Made by a program: the position numbers and the translations under genes
The notes under the pieces: generated by a model
Told to the model about the DNA's origin: nothing
The model's database searches: none
The model's input: only the letters and a program-made list of their open reading frames with translations
DNA from: Saprospiraceae bacterium
GTDB taxonomy: Bacteria > Bacteroidota > Bacteroidia > Chitinophagales > Saprospiraceae
Reading direction: 5' to 3'
Assembly: GCA_022841745.1 (NCBI GenBank)
Contig: JALHQW010000029.1
Span: 20,789-84,788 of the forward strand
DNA: 64,000 bases
Shown: piece by piece, positions 34,501 to 43,693 of the stretch
Layout: each line of letters opens with the position of its first letter
Position numbering within the stretch: position 1 is the first letter of the stretch

Positions 34501-34751
34501 AAAACCTCTTTGCTTTCCCAAACCCAGCCAAGGAAGATGTCAATTTCAGGTACAGGCTTAGAGAGGGCGTAGAGGAATCATTGCTGACCATCCATGACTT
34601 AGAAGGTCGCTTGGTTGCAAGCATTGCACTGCAAGGTTCTTCAGGAATAGTTCTATGGGAAACCAAAGGACTGTCTTCAGGCGTATTTTATTACAAAGCT
34701 GAAGACATTGAAGGCTTTGCTGTTCCGCAAAAATTGGTCTTGATTAAGTAG
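31593..34751 (+). CDS. Metzincin metalloprotease with beta-helix region and T9SS type A sorting domain
   Basis: A 1052-residue secreted protein. The ATG at 31593 begins the signal peptide; the longer upstream frame is not signal-like. Residues 60-300: a metzincin with HEIGHCLGLLHT (zinc site HExxHxxGxxH, His at about 211) and the Met-turn SNIMSLYP (about 291). Residues about 350-690: right-handed beta-helix-like repeats (short N-rich strands such as FNNCTFTTAP, NYNSIENWNVDGCT). Residues about 968-1052: type A sorting domain (FAFPNPAKEDVNFRYRL, IHDLEGRLVA, LSSGVFYYKAE). The DNA composition shifts: 32600-33480 is distinctly richer in GC and C-ending codons than the flanks. Likely exported by T9SS, possibly cleaving protein or glycan-associated substrates outside the cell. 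Confidence 0.9.
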   Translation: MKRVIRIFFTKSRLACSLVKFLIGILVLFSINLNGQSCFPPPPPETDDGDFDCASDGVMPACSFGIANPPVPGGLYCDPADEELYNVRLYLHILRKESDLSGARDIGEIKNAIERLQRNFSTLGIIFSIEGIQYLDVSDAVYDYSNADFETVTSLQTHSDGIDVYFIGLGIYNNGKATSIAKSTVGNACVIGGGVSNEGFNLLNETTILEHEIGHCLGLLHTSEILCDGSDCDSQPSLPCDCGDHVFDTPLDFYENALLSYCIDNETCERIADISGLPQCSDANSWPISNIMSLYPAHCRTKFTEGQKRRMKRYLSTCPKLNPVVSAGPIRVGSGMEWSIGPGGIDLIGFCLPGFIIEPGATLNLASDLEFSTNAKIIVKATGRLNVNGVKLTSCDSYWQGIEVYSNFFLPQSITNQGMVRLYSGSTIQLAEKPLNVWAPAIVLATGTVFDHCGTSTFTNTYNTTFASYNHFTDCEFLNTTATPFQFWGNVKLTNIRGLVFNNCTFTTAPGMGASLAAPFAIDAYNARFGVSSGSEFTNYRRAIIAGADNGVDRSFTVKNSTFTNNYNSIENWNVDGCTIRGNSITGIGSSIWPPNRPSTGIVLRNCTRYEVTDNNLTGASNTGNNIGIWAYDTGSDGNILRRNTFTNMKTSNAAQLNNRGQDADEGLQYWCNTNINCTNDFVVSGSICQEQGLENGAKNKFSQVNTTNGDYLNSGGSLINYYYIDALLEVPQYTSNITSIEKSLSVDCTGSTGEEDEEGDGKLTNQGEQTFITKFNDAKTEYQTKRAQYDALLSGSPAALALIPDLAKQRSIMHRSADRILRSEFSDPENLDWTKIRTWLHNKDSKESEYAIVESWILEGNTGNAEQVFDAIPSTFNLTGDALAQHDSYEDWMDLRISFKTQQKDVYNLGASDVLLIQNIADNGTGFAAAQTQSLLNHQYGYNYMISFGGFGGQPIFGPSGNNSVAHPENLFAFPNPAKEDVNFRYRLREGVEESLLTIHDLEGRLVASIALQGSSGIVLWETKGLSSGVFYYKAEDIEGFAVPQKLVLIK

Positions 34752-34762
34752 TCTTTAACTTT

Positions 34763-34800
34763 AGGGAAAGGGGAAATACACCTCTTTCCCTCTTTTTTTT
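34763..34800 (+). terminator. Terminator after the metalloprotease gene
   Basis: Stem AGGGAAAGGG/CCTCTTTCCCT with a short loop and a T8 tract at 34793-34800, 12 bp after the stop codon. The next gene starts 7 bp later, so it would uncouple the two genes. Confidence 0.85.
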
Positions 34801-34806
34801 ACGACC

Positions 34807-36339
34807 ATGAAAAAACTAATACTGATTTTTTGTCTTTCTGCTCATGGGCTGTTGGCCCAAGTAACTTTCAATGTGCAGTCCAACTATGGATATCTTAATC
34901 TAAAATTGACAAATGTCCTTCCCACTGATAGCTGTTATTATGTGAACGGTGTGATTACCGATAGCACTGGCCAACAAAACCGCTTTGGCAGCCTCTTTTT
35001 AAAGGTAGGTTTAGATGGCGACACAATAATTTCAAAGAAGCTGGTGGTATCCAATGAACAATACCTGACTTGGAACGCTGGTCTACACGCCGATACAGAG
35101 GGAAATCTAGCTACTGCTGGTGAGACGCCTAATGGTATATTTTTTTTGAAGTACACCCAATCGGGCGACACCTTGTTTATTAAAGAATATGACAACCCAT
35201 ACTATCCAAAGGAATCTTTTATTACTTCGGACAACTTATCCCAATTTGAAGCAGGGTATTATCTCTCTGGTATTTTCTTAAAACCCCCTGAATTGTACAG
35301 GTCAGATATTGTGCTTTATAAATTAGATCACATCGGGAGCGTCTTGTATCAAAAAGCTTATGGCAGCAATTTGTCCGATTTTATTGGTTCCACAATTGTT
35401 GAAAATGATGGAGGATTGATAATTGGCGCTGGCAGGAACAACAAGAACACCAACCTGCAAAACTTCATCAGCCGTACACATATTTTCAAAGTTGACAGCA
35501 TTGGAAACATAATTTGGGAATACCTCTCGCCACAAGGGCAGTTAAGAGACATCGCCTATTCAATGGTGAAAACGCCAGATGCTGGTGTTGTAATAGCGAG
35601 CGGCAAGGGGATTGAACACCCCATCAATGCAAGTGTCGGCCAATTGCGTTGGCATGCCTATATTTTCAAATTGAACGCCAACCATCAGCAAATCTGGGGG
35701 CGAGAACTGAGAGGGGTAAGGCATACAGGCGGAACGGGAGTGGCGAAGCTGGTAACCGCAACAGACGACGCTGGCTTTGTGGCCTGCGGCAATTTGTTGG
35801 AAGACAAATCGTTTGGAGAGCCAAAATATGGCAGTTGGGTGTTCAAGGTTTCCAACCAAGGCGATAGCTTATGGGCAAGGTACTTCACTTTTGTTGAGGG
35901 GTTGGATAAGTATTACGAACCTGTGGACATGAAAGCCACACCCGATGGTGGCTATATTTTGGCTGGGCAACAAATAGATGGCTTGGAAACCTTCGGCTGG
36001 CTAATGAAGCTAGATTCCTTCGGCTGCCTCATCCCTGGCTGCAATGCCAACGATGGGCCGAATGCCACCGAGGAGGCCAAAGCTGAAATGAAGCTGGCCA
36101 TCTATCCGAACCCTACTTCCGATTTCCTCAATTTTGAGCTACGGTCACCAAGGCTGCCGCAAAGGGTCAGCTTCCGAATCGTGGACAGCAATGGGAAAGT
36201 GGTGAAGGAAATGAAAAGCGACTCGCCACGGGATACGTTTATTTTGCCAGTGCGGGAGTGGGCAGAGGGAGCATACATTCTCCAAGCATTCGAGGGAAAC
36301 ATGCTTTTGACAACCGATAAATTTATTGTTTCACATTGA
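34807..36339 (+). CDS. Secreted beta-propeller-like protein with T9SS type A sorting domain
   Basis: A 510-residue protein with a signal peptide (MKKLILIFCLSAHGLLAQ). The body is repeats of short beta strands with aromatic and Gly-Asp turns (for example YLSGIFLKPPEL.RSDIVLYKLDHIG, DAGVVIASGKG, GGYILAGQQIDGLETFGWLMKLD), suggesting a propeller or repeat beta protein. The last 80 residues form a T9SS type A sorting domain (LAIYPNPTSDFLNFEL, IVDSNGKVVKEM, WAEGAYILQAFEGN). Function otherwise unknown. The next gene starts 14 bp downstream, so the two are probably co-transcribed. Confidence 0.88.
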   Translation: MKKLILIFCLSAHGLLAQVTFNVQSNYGYLNLKLTNVLPTDSCYYVNGVITDSTGQQNRFGSLFLKVGLDGDTIISKKLVVSNEQYLTWNAGLHADTEGNLATAGETPNGIFFLKYTQSGDTLFIKEYDNPYYPKESFITSDNLSQFEAGYYLSGIFLKPPELYRSDIVLYKLDHIGSVLYQKAYGSNLSDFIGSTIVENDGGLIIGAGRNNKNTNLQNFISRTHIFKVDSIGNIIWEYLSPQGQLRDIAYSMVKTPDAGVVIASGKGIEHPINASVGQLRWHAYIFKLNANHQQIWGRELRGVRHTGGTGVAKLVTATDDAGFVACGNLLEDKSFGEPKYGSWVFKVSNQGDSLWARYFTFVEGLDKYYEPVDMKATPDGGYILAGQQIDGLETFGWLMKLDSFGCLIPGCNANDGPNATEEAKAEMKLAIYPNPTSDFLNFELRSPRLPQRVSFRIVDSNGKVVKEMKSDSPRDTFILPVREWAEGAYILQAFEGNMLLTTDKFIVSH

Positions 36340-36353
36340 AAAAATGCAGCCTT

Positions 36354-37928
36354 ATGAAATCGAAAATCTTTACATGTCTATTGGCAGCTAATATGTTAAC
36401 CAATTTTGTAACTGCTCAAGCGGGCACACTTGACCCCAGTTTTACCAGTTCTGGGGTGGACGTAATCGTTGGTAATTCGATTTGGACGAGTATAGGTCGA
36501 GCCATCTTGGCGGCCCCAGATAGCAAAATACTCACTGTTGGTAAAGCCATGGTAGGAGGAAAAGGCCTACTTGCCCGGCATATTAGTGATGGGACGCTTG
36601 ATTCCTTGAGCGATGTAAACTATTGGGGGTTTAATTATGAGGATGGGGCATTGATTTATGGTGGATTTATTAGTCTCAATATATCTAAGCCAATTGAATT
36701 CAATTCAATTGCCCTGCAGCCTGACGGGAAGATGGTCATCGGTGGCAAGTGCGTTTATGGCCCCTCTTTAAACAATCGCTATATCCTCATGAGGCAAAAT
36801 GCAGACGGCTCTTATGATACAACCTTTGGCATGGACGGCATAGATATTGACAGAATCGGTTATGCGATTGGGCCTACGGCAGGGCTATATGATGAAGTTG
36901 CCCATACTGTGGCCATACAGAGCGACGGGAAGATTCTCGTGGGGAATGAATTCTATATATCCCGACACCTTACTGACGGTCAGATTGATACCACCTTTGG
37001 GTCATATGGAAGGATGGGTTTTAGTACCGGTGTTTATTACTCAACAACTATGTTGGTACAGCCGGATGGAAAGATGTTGGTGGCGGGCGGCCCAGATTTC
37101 GCCATCCAACGCTACAACCCTGATGAAACCATTGATTCCGGATTCGGGACCGATGGGACAGCAGTGATAAACCCAACAACCGAAAGTGACGCAGTGTACT
37201 CAATGGAGCTGTTGCCAAACGGTGATATTTTGGCAGTTGGAATTGGTGGCAAAAAACTTGTTGTTGCAAGGCTCAAAAATGGGAATTTGGACACAAGTTA
37301 TGGCGTTGGTGGAGTTGCTATTTTGGAATTGCCCAATGAATATATTTGGGCAAGAGCATCATCGGTTCAGCCCGATGGGAAACTGGTGGTGGCGGGCCAC
37401 GCTGGCATCCAAATCAATGGGCAGGACGACCATTTTTTCTTGGCAAGGCTCACGGAAGATGGTCAATTAGACAACTCATTTGGTGATAACGGAATGGTAC
37501 TGACCGACCCATCCAGTGGCTCGGACAGGCTATATGGTGTTGACATTCAACAAGATGGCAAAATCGTCGTCACTGGCCATACAGGAAGGGAAAATAATAA
37601 GTTGAGACTGGATTATTTTGTGGCCCGCTACCTGTCTGGGCTAGAGGTTGCTGCACATGAATCGTTACTGCCAAATGGGCACCTAGTAATAAGCCCAAAT
37701 CCGGCCAGCACTTACCTGAACTGTCGCCTTCAAAACCAAGCATTTGGACAGCATTCTATGCTACGTATTTTGAACGCCCAAGGGGTTGTACTGAGCACAA
37801 TTAAGCCTAATAATTTGCAAACGCATCTTGGCATTCCGTTGGTTGACTATCCACAAGGTATGTATTTTTTACAGTACCTTGAATATGGAGAGGTGAGGGC
37901 GGTGGAGCGGTTTGTTGTTGTCCACTGA
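36354..37928 (+). CDS. Secreted delta-60 repeat protein with T9SS type A sorting domain
   Basis: A 524-residue protein. The ATG at 36354 is preferred over the TTG at 36336 (which overlaps the preceding stop) because it starts the signal peptide (MKSKIFTCLLAANMLTNFVTAQ). The body repeats the delta-60 motif: LDPSFTSSGV, IALQPDGKMVIGGKC, VAIQSDGKILVGNEF, LVQPDGKMLVAGG, SVQPDGKLVVAGHAG, DIQQDGKIVVTGHTG; each unit folds as a short beta-blade. The C-terminal 70 residues form a T9SS type A sorting domain (LVISPNPASTYLNCRLQNQ, LNAQGVVLSTIKP, DYPQGMYFLQYLEYGE). Likely cell-surface or released; role unknown. Confidence 0.92.
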   Translation: MKSKIFTCLLAANMLTNFVTAQAGTLDPSFTSSGVDVIVGNSIWTSIGRAILAAPDSKILTVGKAMVGGKGLLARHISDGTLDSLSDVNYWGFNYEDGALIYGGFISLNISKPIEFNSIALQPDGKMVIGGKCVYGPSLNNRYILMRQNADGSYDTTFGMDGIDIDRIGYAIGPTAGLYDEVAHTVAIQSDGKILVGNEFYISRHLTDGQIDTTFGSYGRMGFSTGVYYSTTMLVQPDGKMLVAGGPDFAIQRYNPDETIDSGFGTDGTAVINPTTESDAVYSMELLPNGDILAVGIGGKKLVVARLKNGNLDTSYGVGGVAILELPNEYIWARASSVQPDGKLVVAGHAGIQINGQDDHFFLARLTEDGQLDNSFGDNGMVLTDPSSGSDRLYGVDIQQDGKIVVTGHTGRENNKLRLDYFVARYLSGLEVAAHESLLPNGHLVISPNPASTYLNCRLQNQAFGQHSMLRILNAQGVVLSTIKPNNLQTHLGIPLVDYPQGMYFLQYLEYGEVRAVERFVVVH

Positions 37929-37975
37929 GAGAGGGGCCGGGTATCTACACCAAGGGGTAATTAGTCTGTTCTTCA

Positions 37976-40900
37976 TCAAATCTTCATCAACCTCCTCCAA
38001 ACCACCGCATCGCCCAACTGGATTTTCACCCAATAGACCCCGCTGCCAAACGACTGCAAATCAATCGTTTTGGATGGTGAATCAACCTGGTTGCGCAGCA
38101 AAAGCCTGCCTGCCCCGTCAAATATTTCAAGCCCAATCGGCTCGCTGGCGGGAAGGTCTGTTTGGAAATAAAACAAGCCCGTGCTGGGGTTGGGAGATAG
38201 GGAAATCATGCGCTCCAATTCCACTTCGTTGCTGCTGCTAACCGAACCTACCGTTATCAAGTTGGACAACAGGATACAGCCATTGGCATCCTCGACCCTG
38301 GCTTGGTACATGCCGGCGGGCGCTGCAGCTGGGTTGAAATTGGGCAATAACATCCCCCCCTGCAGCCAAGCAAAGGAAAAAGGTGACATCCCCCCTTCCA
38401 CCTCAAATTCGATGCTGCCATTGGATTGGCCAATCGTAGCTGGTGTTATATTGGTGATATTGAAAGAGAGTGCATCCGGTTGTGAGATTGTAACCATACC
38501 AGAAAGACTGCAACCTGCATCATCGGCGACTACGATTTCATAACTGCCAGCAGGCAGTTGGTCTGTATCGCTGGGAGCAATGCTGTATGGGGGTTGGCCG
38601 CCAGAGATACCAATTTCAATACTGCCATCATTGTATCCAAAGCAGCTAACGTCATTGCTACTGACCACAACGCTGAAATCAGAAACATTCGAAATCGTAA
38701 AATCGCAGGTACTCCTGTTGCCGCTCTCGTCTGTTGCACTCCAAATAACACTGGTTTGGCCAAGCGGGAAGGTTTCGCCACTTGCTGGCCCCGACTCAAG
38801 GGCGAGCAAGATGTTCGACGAGCAATTGTCGGTTGCTGTTGGCATGCCGTAATTCAAGGGTTCGCAGTTGGTTATGACAATATTATTGGGGCAAACAATT
38901 AGAGGTGGGAGCAGGTCTTGAACTTGCACGGTGGTAGTCTTGAAGGTGGCATTCCCGCTATTGTCGGTGGCCGTGACCGTGACCAGCAGGGGGCCAATAT
39001 CGTCGCAACCCACTTCCGTAGGGCTTATTTCATAGAATACCATGCTGCAATTGTCATTGGCTGCCTCAACCAAATCGGCGGGTGAAAGCGTGACGACTCC
39101 GTCTGCGTCCAAGGAAATGAATGCCGAATTGTACAGCGCCAAGCTCGGTGGAGTCGTATCTGCCGAGCTTAGTGTTATTTGGCCTTCTTCACTGCATCCC
39201 AACCCATCCGAAACCGTCACGGAATAGGCACCGCTTGTTAGCTGCGTGATGGTGCTGGTTGTTTCCCCATTCGACCAGTTAAAACTGTAGGGGCCGTTGC
39301 CACCAGAAGCTACCGTGGCGGTAGCCGTGCCATCTGCCAAATCAGGACAACTGGTTGGCGTTGCGCCCATTTCAAGCACGATAAAGCAAGAGGATGTGGT
39401 GACAGCGACCTGACCAATCCTTGTGCAAGCATTGGCGTCGGTGATGGTGAAGCCATAATTGCCGGGCACCAAGCCGTTGATGCTGTTTGTGGTAGCCCCT
39501 GTGCTCCACTGGATTTGATAGGGCGATACACCTCCAGTTGGGTTGACCGAAGCAGTCCCATCTGCGGCTCCAGCAAAAGATTCTTGGCTACTGGATTCAT
39601 TGGCCAAAAGCTGGTCGGGTTGGCTGACCATACCGGCCAAATTGAGCACACAACCTATCGCATCCGTCACAGTGGCAGCGATGGGGCCAGCAGGCAGCCC
39701 CGTTAACTGCGGAGCAACTGCGCCATTGCTCCATTGGAAAGTATAAGGTGCGTTCGGGCCATTCACTGTAATAGTGGCAGTGCCGTCATTTTCACCAAAA
39801 CAGTCCAAATTTCCAATGTTCAAACTCCCTGTAAAAGCGGCACAGCTGACCGAATTAACGGTAACATTTGCAGTAGCAGTGCAGCCATTGGCATCGGTGA
39901 CCGTCACGGGGTAGGTGGCTGGCGCCAAATTATTGATGGTGGCCATTGTGCCGCCATTGCCCCAGGCATAGGTGTAGCCTACTGTTCCACCAGTTACCAC
40001 AACTGAAGCGGAGCCATTGTTCACCCCATTTAAGGTTTGTGGCGATGCACTCATGCTTAGAACAAGCGGGGCAGGTTGCTGCAAACTGGCTTGACTCGTG
40101 GCAGGGCAGCCGTTGGCATCAGTCACTGTGACCGAGTAAATGCCCGAATTCAGGTTTGAGGCAGTAGCCGAAGTTTGGCCATTGTTCCAATTATAGTTGT
40201 ACGGTTGTGTTCCAGCATTTGGATTTACGAAAATACTGCCGTTTGTTCCCCCATAACAGCTTGGCATGGTTGGAGTAAGTGCTATGCCAAACCCGTTGCA
40301 AACCGAACCTACTGTTACGGTGGCCGTCGAACTGCATCCGTTGCCGTTGGTGACGGTAACGACATAATTGCCTGGTGCAAGGTTGGTTGCCGTAGAACTG
40401 GTGCCAGCTACATTGCTCTGCTGGAAGCCATTGTTCCATGAATAGGAATACGGGGCACTACCATTGGTCGCAGTTACCGTGGCCGTGCCGTTGTTGATTC
40501 CGAATGTAGTGACAATGGTGGAGGAAGTGGACAAATCGGCGGGTTGCTGCCCAGTTATTTGAACCTCCACTTCTTTGGAACAACCAATTGCATCGGTAAC
40601 GGTAACGGTGGTGGTGCCGCTGCAAAGTTGGTTGTTCGTCGGCCCTGTCACGTTCGGGAAGCCTTCCCAATGATATAGCAAATTGCCGTTTGCATTGGAA
40701 ACCTGAACCGTGGCGCTGCCAGTACATGCTGCCGAGCAATCATCAGGTTGTATGCCTGTGGTGCTGGCTGTTATGTTCGCACAATTGCTTCCAACGCCGA
40801 TATTGTCAAGGAAAAGGCGGTTGCTAAAATTGGATTTGTTCAAAAAGGTCAAGGTCACACTTGGCAGGCCGTCGAAGGCGCTTAGGTCAATTGTTTCTGT

Positions 40901-42826
40901 TCCCCATTGGCTCGCAGTTGGGGTAAACTCAGCAAATAGCACTGGTGCAGTTGCCAACTGTTCCCCACCTCTTTTGTATAAAAGGTTTTGGAAATTCAAA
41001 GCGCATTCCGTGGACGCTAAAACGTACAAGGTGTCGCCAAGGTCGGCCAGGATGGGAGCATATGCCAGATCGAATTTGAGCATTGCATTTTGGATATTGG
41101 TAAAATCAAAATGCTTGGTTATCAACAAGTCCAGGGCACCTTCCTGGATAGGTGTGCCATTGATGCTATTAAAATTATCAAACACTGCCGCCGAGTTTCC
41201 TTGTCCAAACCCGGAGGCGTCACTGGATATCTGCCAAACAAAACCATCTTGGGAGAAATCAATTTGAAACATGCTCTCCGACGTTGGAAAGCCGGATTCC
41301 GATTCAAAATCCTCAAATGAAGGTGGAGCTTCGACCAAATAATTGAACTTGTTTACCACTACCGTATCATTGCTAGTTCTTTGGTCTGACTGGCCATTGG
41401 GTTGGGTCGTCCAGACTGAAATGGAATAAGAACCATTAGGGGCCATGAAAGGTGCCAAGCTTAGGTTTTCATTTTCACCGGAGAACAGATTGCCTTGCCA
41501 GCTGTAGCTGACGGTTGGGCCATTGTTGATGCGGTAATGAATGGTAGCTGCGGTCAGGTCGCTAGTTCCAAAATTGCGGAGCGAAATCTGGGGCGTGATT
41601 TGGTTGCCATTCGTGCAGGTCAGGTTGTTGGGCTCGACCACTCTGACAATGCCAGCATCCACGCTCGGTATGGCGCATTGTTGCGGAGCAAACACAATCA
41701 AATTATTCCTGCTGCCATAGCCAAAGCCAGAGGAAGTCCCATTCAACACGGCCCGCATCACGTTCACTTGCCCAGCCGTGAAGGAAGTATAGCAGTTCTC
41801 GTTCACATAGTCCATGTAATTGACGTACAAGTGCTCGTTGCCACATGAGATTGGGCCATCTGGATAGCTTTCTTGACAATTCAGTGTTGCCTTGTCACGG
41901 GTTGGGCCGTCAATATTGGGCGTATCGGCGATGCCATCGTCCAAGGAACAGGAGTTTCCATTGAACGGGTGCGGCAAGCCAAGGTAATGCCCCGTTTCAT
42001 GGGTCAGTGGGCGATAGCCGGATGCTGGAAACCCCGGCCCGCCAAACCATCGGTAATCAATTACCACCCCGTCAGAGTTGCCACCGATTTGACCGGGAAT
42101 CGGATAGTTGGAGAACCCCACTACCCCACCCTGCGCTGTTGTGCCGGGGATCGGCAACACATATATATTAAAGTATTTATTGGGGGCCCAATTGGTCATT
42201 GGTTTGATGGTGGAATTGATATTATTGTTGTTCCAACTGGTGCCCGTCACGGTCATTTGACGGCGGTCAATGCCATTGGTCGGGCTACCATCCGGTTTTT
42301 TGTTGGCAAGGCAGAACTGGATATTGGGAAACCCGGCCACGCCCATCCATTGGCTTGGCGTCTCGTAGAATTGGCTGTTGAGCGAGGCATAGTCATCGTT
42401 TAGGATGGCTATCTGTTCCAGCACCTGGGCATCTGAAATGTTTTGGCCCTGCCCCACTGGTTCGCCATTGTGGATGACGTGGACTACCACAGATATGGTC
42501 AGCAGTGGCTCGGCCATGCTTCTATCTACGGTGTTAGCAGAAAGCTGGGGCACGGCCTCCTTTAAATGCCTTTCGAGTTCTTTGGCAAAAACGGGGTCAA
42601 CATGGCTATGCGCCTCGTTCATTTCATCGAAAACGCATATTGGATGCTTTTCATGGTCGGCCTTTTGCGTTGAATGCAAGGCATTTTTGGCCTGTGCAGT
42701 TAGCTTAGGATTCGCAAAAGGCAATTCTTTAGAAGAGTAGATATTGGAAGGAACAGTTTGTGCGGCGGCAACGAATGGTAGCAATACTGCTAAGAACAAA
42801 GTTAGTCGGTTGATGGACGCTTTCAT
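37976..42826 (-). CDS. Giant secreted M43 (pappalysin-type) metalloprotease with SprB and HYR repeats
   Basis: A 1616-residue protein with a signal peptide (MKASINRLTLFLAVLLPFVAAAQ). Catalytic domain about residues 90-360: zinc site HETGHYLGLPH (276-286) and Met-turn NYMDY (about 336), typical of the M43/pappalysin group. Residues about 380-640: beta-rich modules with an MAM-like look (FEDFESESGFPTSESMFQ, FDFTNIQNAMLKFDLAYAP). Residues about 690-1180: six to seven SprB repeats (GG.G.YSYSWNNG...APGNYVVTVTNGNGC type). A HYR-like module follows (LPPLIVCPNNIVITNCEP), then more SprB units and a type A sorting domain (MISLSPNPSTGLFYFQT, IFDGAGRLLLRNQV, FGSGVYWVKIQLGD). A TATCTTTC box lies at 42855-42862 (minus strand) upstream. 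Probably a surface-anchored or released protease. Confidence 0.93.
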   Translation of the reverse strand: MKASINRLTLFLAVLLPFVAAAQTVPSNIYSSKELPFANPKLTAQAKNALHSTQKADHEKHPICVFDEMNEAHSHVDPVFAKELERHLKEAVPQLSANTVDRSMAEPLLTISVVVHVIHNGEPVGQGQNISDAQVLEQIAILNDDYASLNSQFYETPSQWMGVAGFPNIQFCLANKKPDGSPTNGIDRRQMTVTGTSWNNNNINSTIKPMTNWAPNKYFNIYVLPIPGTTAQGGVVGFSNYPIPGQIGGNSDGVVIDYRWFGGPGFPASGYRPLTHETGHYLGLPHPFNGNSCSLDDGIADTPNIDGPTRDKATLNCQESYPDGPISCGNEHLYVNYMDYVNENCYTSFTAGQVNVMRAVLNGTSSGFGYGSRNNLIVFAPQQCAIPSVDAGIVRVVEPNNLTCTNGNQITPQISLRNFGTSDLTAATIHYRINNGPTVSYSWQGNLFSGENENLSLAPFMAPNGSYSISVWTTQPNGQSDQRTSNDTVVVNKFNYLVEAPPSFEDFESESGFPTSESMFQIDFSQDGFVWQISSDASGFGQGNSAAVFDNFNSINGTPIQEGALDLLITKHFDFTNIQNAMLKFDLAYAPILADLGDTLYVLASTECALNFQNLLYKRGGEQLATAPVLFAEFTPTASQWGTETIDLSAFDGLPSVTLTFLNKSNFSNRLFLDNIGVGSNCANITASTTGIQPDDCSAACTGSATVQVSNANGNLLYHWEGFPNVTGPTNNQLCSGTTTVTVTDAIGCSKEVEVQITGQQPADLSTSSTIVTTFGINNGTATVTATNGSAPYSYSWNNGFQQSNVAGTSSTATNLAPGNYVVTVTNGNGCSSTATVTVGSVCNGFGIALTPTMPSCYGGTNGSIFVNPNAGTQPYNYNWNNGQTSATASNLNSGIYSVTVTDANGCPATSQASLQQPAPLVLSMSASPQTLNGVNNGSASVVVTGGTVGYTYAWGNGGTMATINNLAPATYPVTVTDANGCTATANVTVNSVSCAAFTGSLNIGNLDCFGENDGTATITVNGPNAPYTFQWSNGAVAPQLTGLPAGPIAATVTDAIGCVLNLAGMVSQPDQLLANESSSQESFAGAADGTASVNPTGGVSPYQIQWSTGATTNSINGLVPGNYGFTITDANACTRIGQVAVTTSSCFIVLEMGATPTSCPDLADGTATATVASGGNGPYSFNWSNGETTSTITQLTSGAYSVTVSDGLGCSEEGQITLSSADTTPPSLALYNSAFISLDADGVVTLSPADLVEAANDNCSMVFYEISPTEVGCDDIGPLLVTVTATDNSGNATFKTTTVQVQDLLPPLIVCPNNIVITNCEPLNYGMPTATDNCSSNILLALESGPASGETFPLGQTSVIWSATDESGNRSTCDFTISNVSDFSVVVSSNDVSCFGYNDGSIEIGISGGQPPYSIAPSDTDQLPAGSYEIVVADDAGCSLSGMVTISQPDALSFNITNITPATIGQSNGSIEFEVEGGMSPFSFAWLQGGMLLPNFNPAAAPAGMYQARVEDANGCILLSNLITVGSVSSSNEVELERMISLSPNPSTGLFYFQTDLPASEPIGLEIFDGAGRLLLRNQVDSPSKTIDLQSFGSGVYWVKIQLGDAVVWRRLMKI

Positions 42827-43187
42827 TCATGGGATGTTTTGATGAATAATCGGCGAAAGATACGGCGCAATTTCTTCCTGATATACATTTCTCAGGGCAG
42901 AAAACATATTCGCAAAAAGCAAATTTTTAGCCAAGTTTTGACACCATAGCAGAATTTGTGGAAAACTGCTGACCAAATCCTCTTTGTCGCAGTGCCTTGA
43001 AAAAGAGGCCATCCCAACCGATCCCCCACGACCGAGTGTGCAATCTACATTTTTCCTCCCTTTCAAGTTTCGATTGTCGGCTTATGTCGCCTTTTTGCTA
43101 ATGTAATATACATTTGGTGACAAGATTTCATTCCAAAGAGATACATTTGCGTCCACACCACCTGAGCGCCCTGCAAACACTAACGTC
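42827..43187. other. Divergent intergenic region
   Basis: 361 bp between the divergent starts of the M43 protease and a small secreted protein. It contains TACATTTG boxes at 43109-43116 and 43142-43149 (plus strand) and a TATCTTTC box (minus strand, 42855-42862). No gene was recognised. Confidence 0.55.
43142..43149 (+). promoter_or_regulatory. Possible -7 box (TACATTTG) for the 43188 gene
   Basis: TACATTTG matches TAnnTTTG and sits 38 bp before the ATG at 43188. A TTG occurs 25 bp upstream, longer than the ideal spacing, so the assignment is tentative. Confidence 0.4.
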
Positions 43188-43619
43188 ATGAAGAAAAAAA
43201 TTCTTTGCGTGGCATTCGTTTTTTCTGCCTGCTTTATTACCTTTGTCTCCGCACAATCAACACTGTCCCACACGGCAACACCCATCGACAGCCGCCTTTA
43301 TGCAATCCATAGCGGCGAGTACCTTGAATCATTGCAGTCCGCCAACCCTTTTTTACTGAAGCGATGGGCCTTTTACCTCGACCACTCCTGGTATTTGACC
43401 GATCTTCCTGCTGAAAAAGCTAAAGAGGCGGCCACTACTGTCCGTGTGGAAGATTTGGAAGCCATCAATATCCTCTTGCTCGAAAAGCAATTCGCCCTAC
43501 ATCGGGATTGGGAAAAACAAACGGTCATCAAAATCGAAAACACGGACAAGGCCATCGTTTTGATTTCTGGAAAACGGTTCAACGAACTATTGAACGAACA
43601 CTTGAATGCCAGCAAATGA
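43188..43619 (+). CDS. Small secreted protein upstream of the SprB-like cargo
   Basis: A 143-residue protein with a signal peptide (MKKKILCVAFVFSACFITFVSA). The mature part is helical with charged segments (AIHSGEYLESLQSANPFLLKRWAFYLDHSWYLTDLP, EDLEAINILLLEKQFALHRDWEKQTVIKIENTDKAIVLISGKRF). No sorting domain, no known family. It starts a plus-strand run with the giant type B cargo (74-bp gap) and PorP/SprF, so an accessory role in secretion or surface display is plausible but unproven. Confidence 0.78.
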   Translation: MKKKILCVAFVFSACFITFVSAQSTLSHTATPIDSRLYAIHSGEYLESLQSANPFLLKRWAFYLDHSWYLTDLPAEKAKEAATTVRVEDLEAINILLLEKQFALHRDWEKQTVIKIENTDKAIVLISGKRFNELLNEHLNASK

Positions 43620-43693
43620 GCATGGCATCTGAGGCAGCAAAAATGAACTAAGCGAAACCATCCCCCTACACTTTTCCCAATTCTGATAAGACT

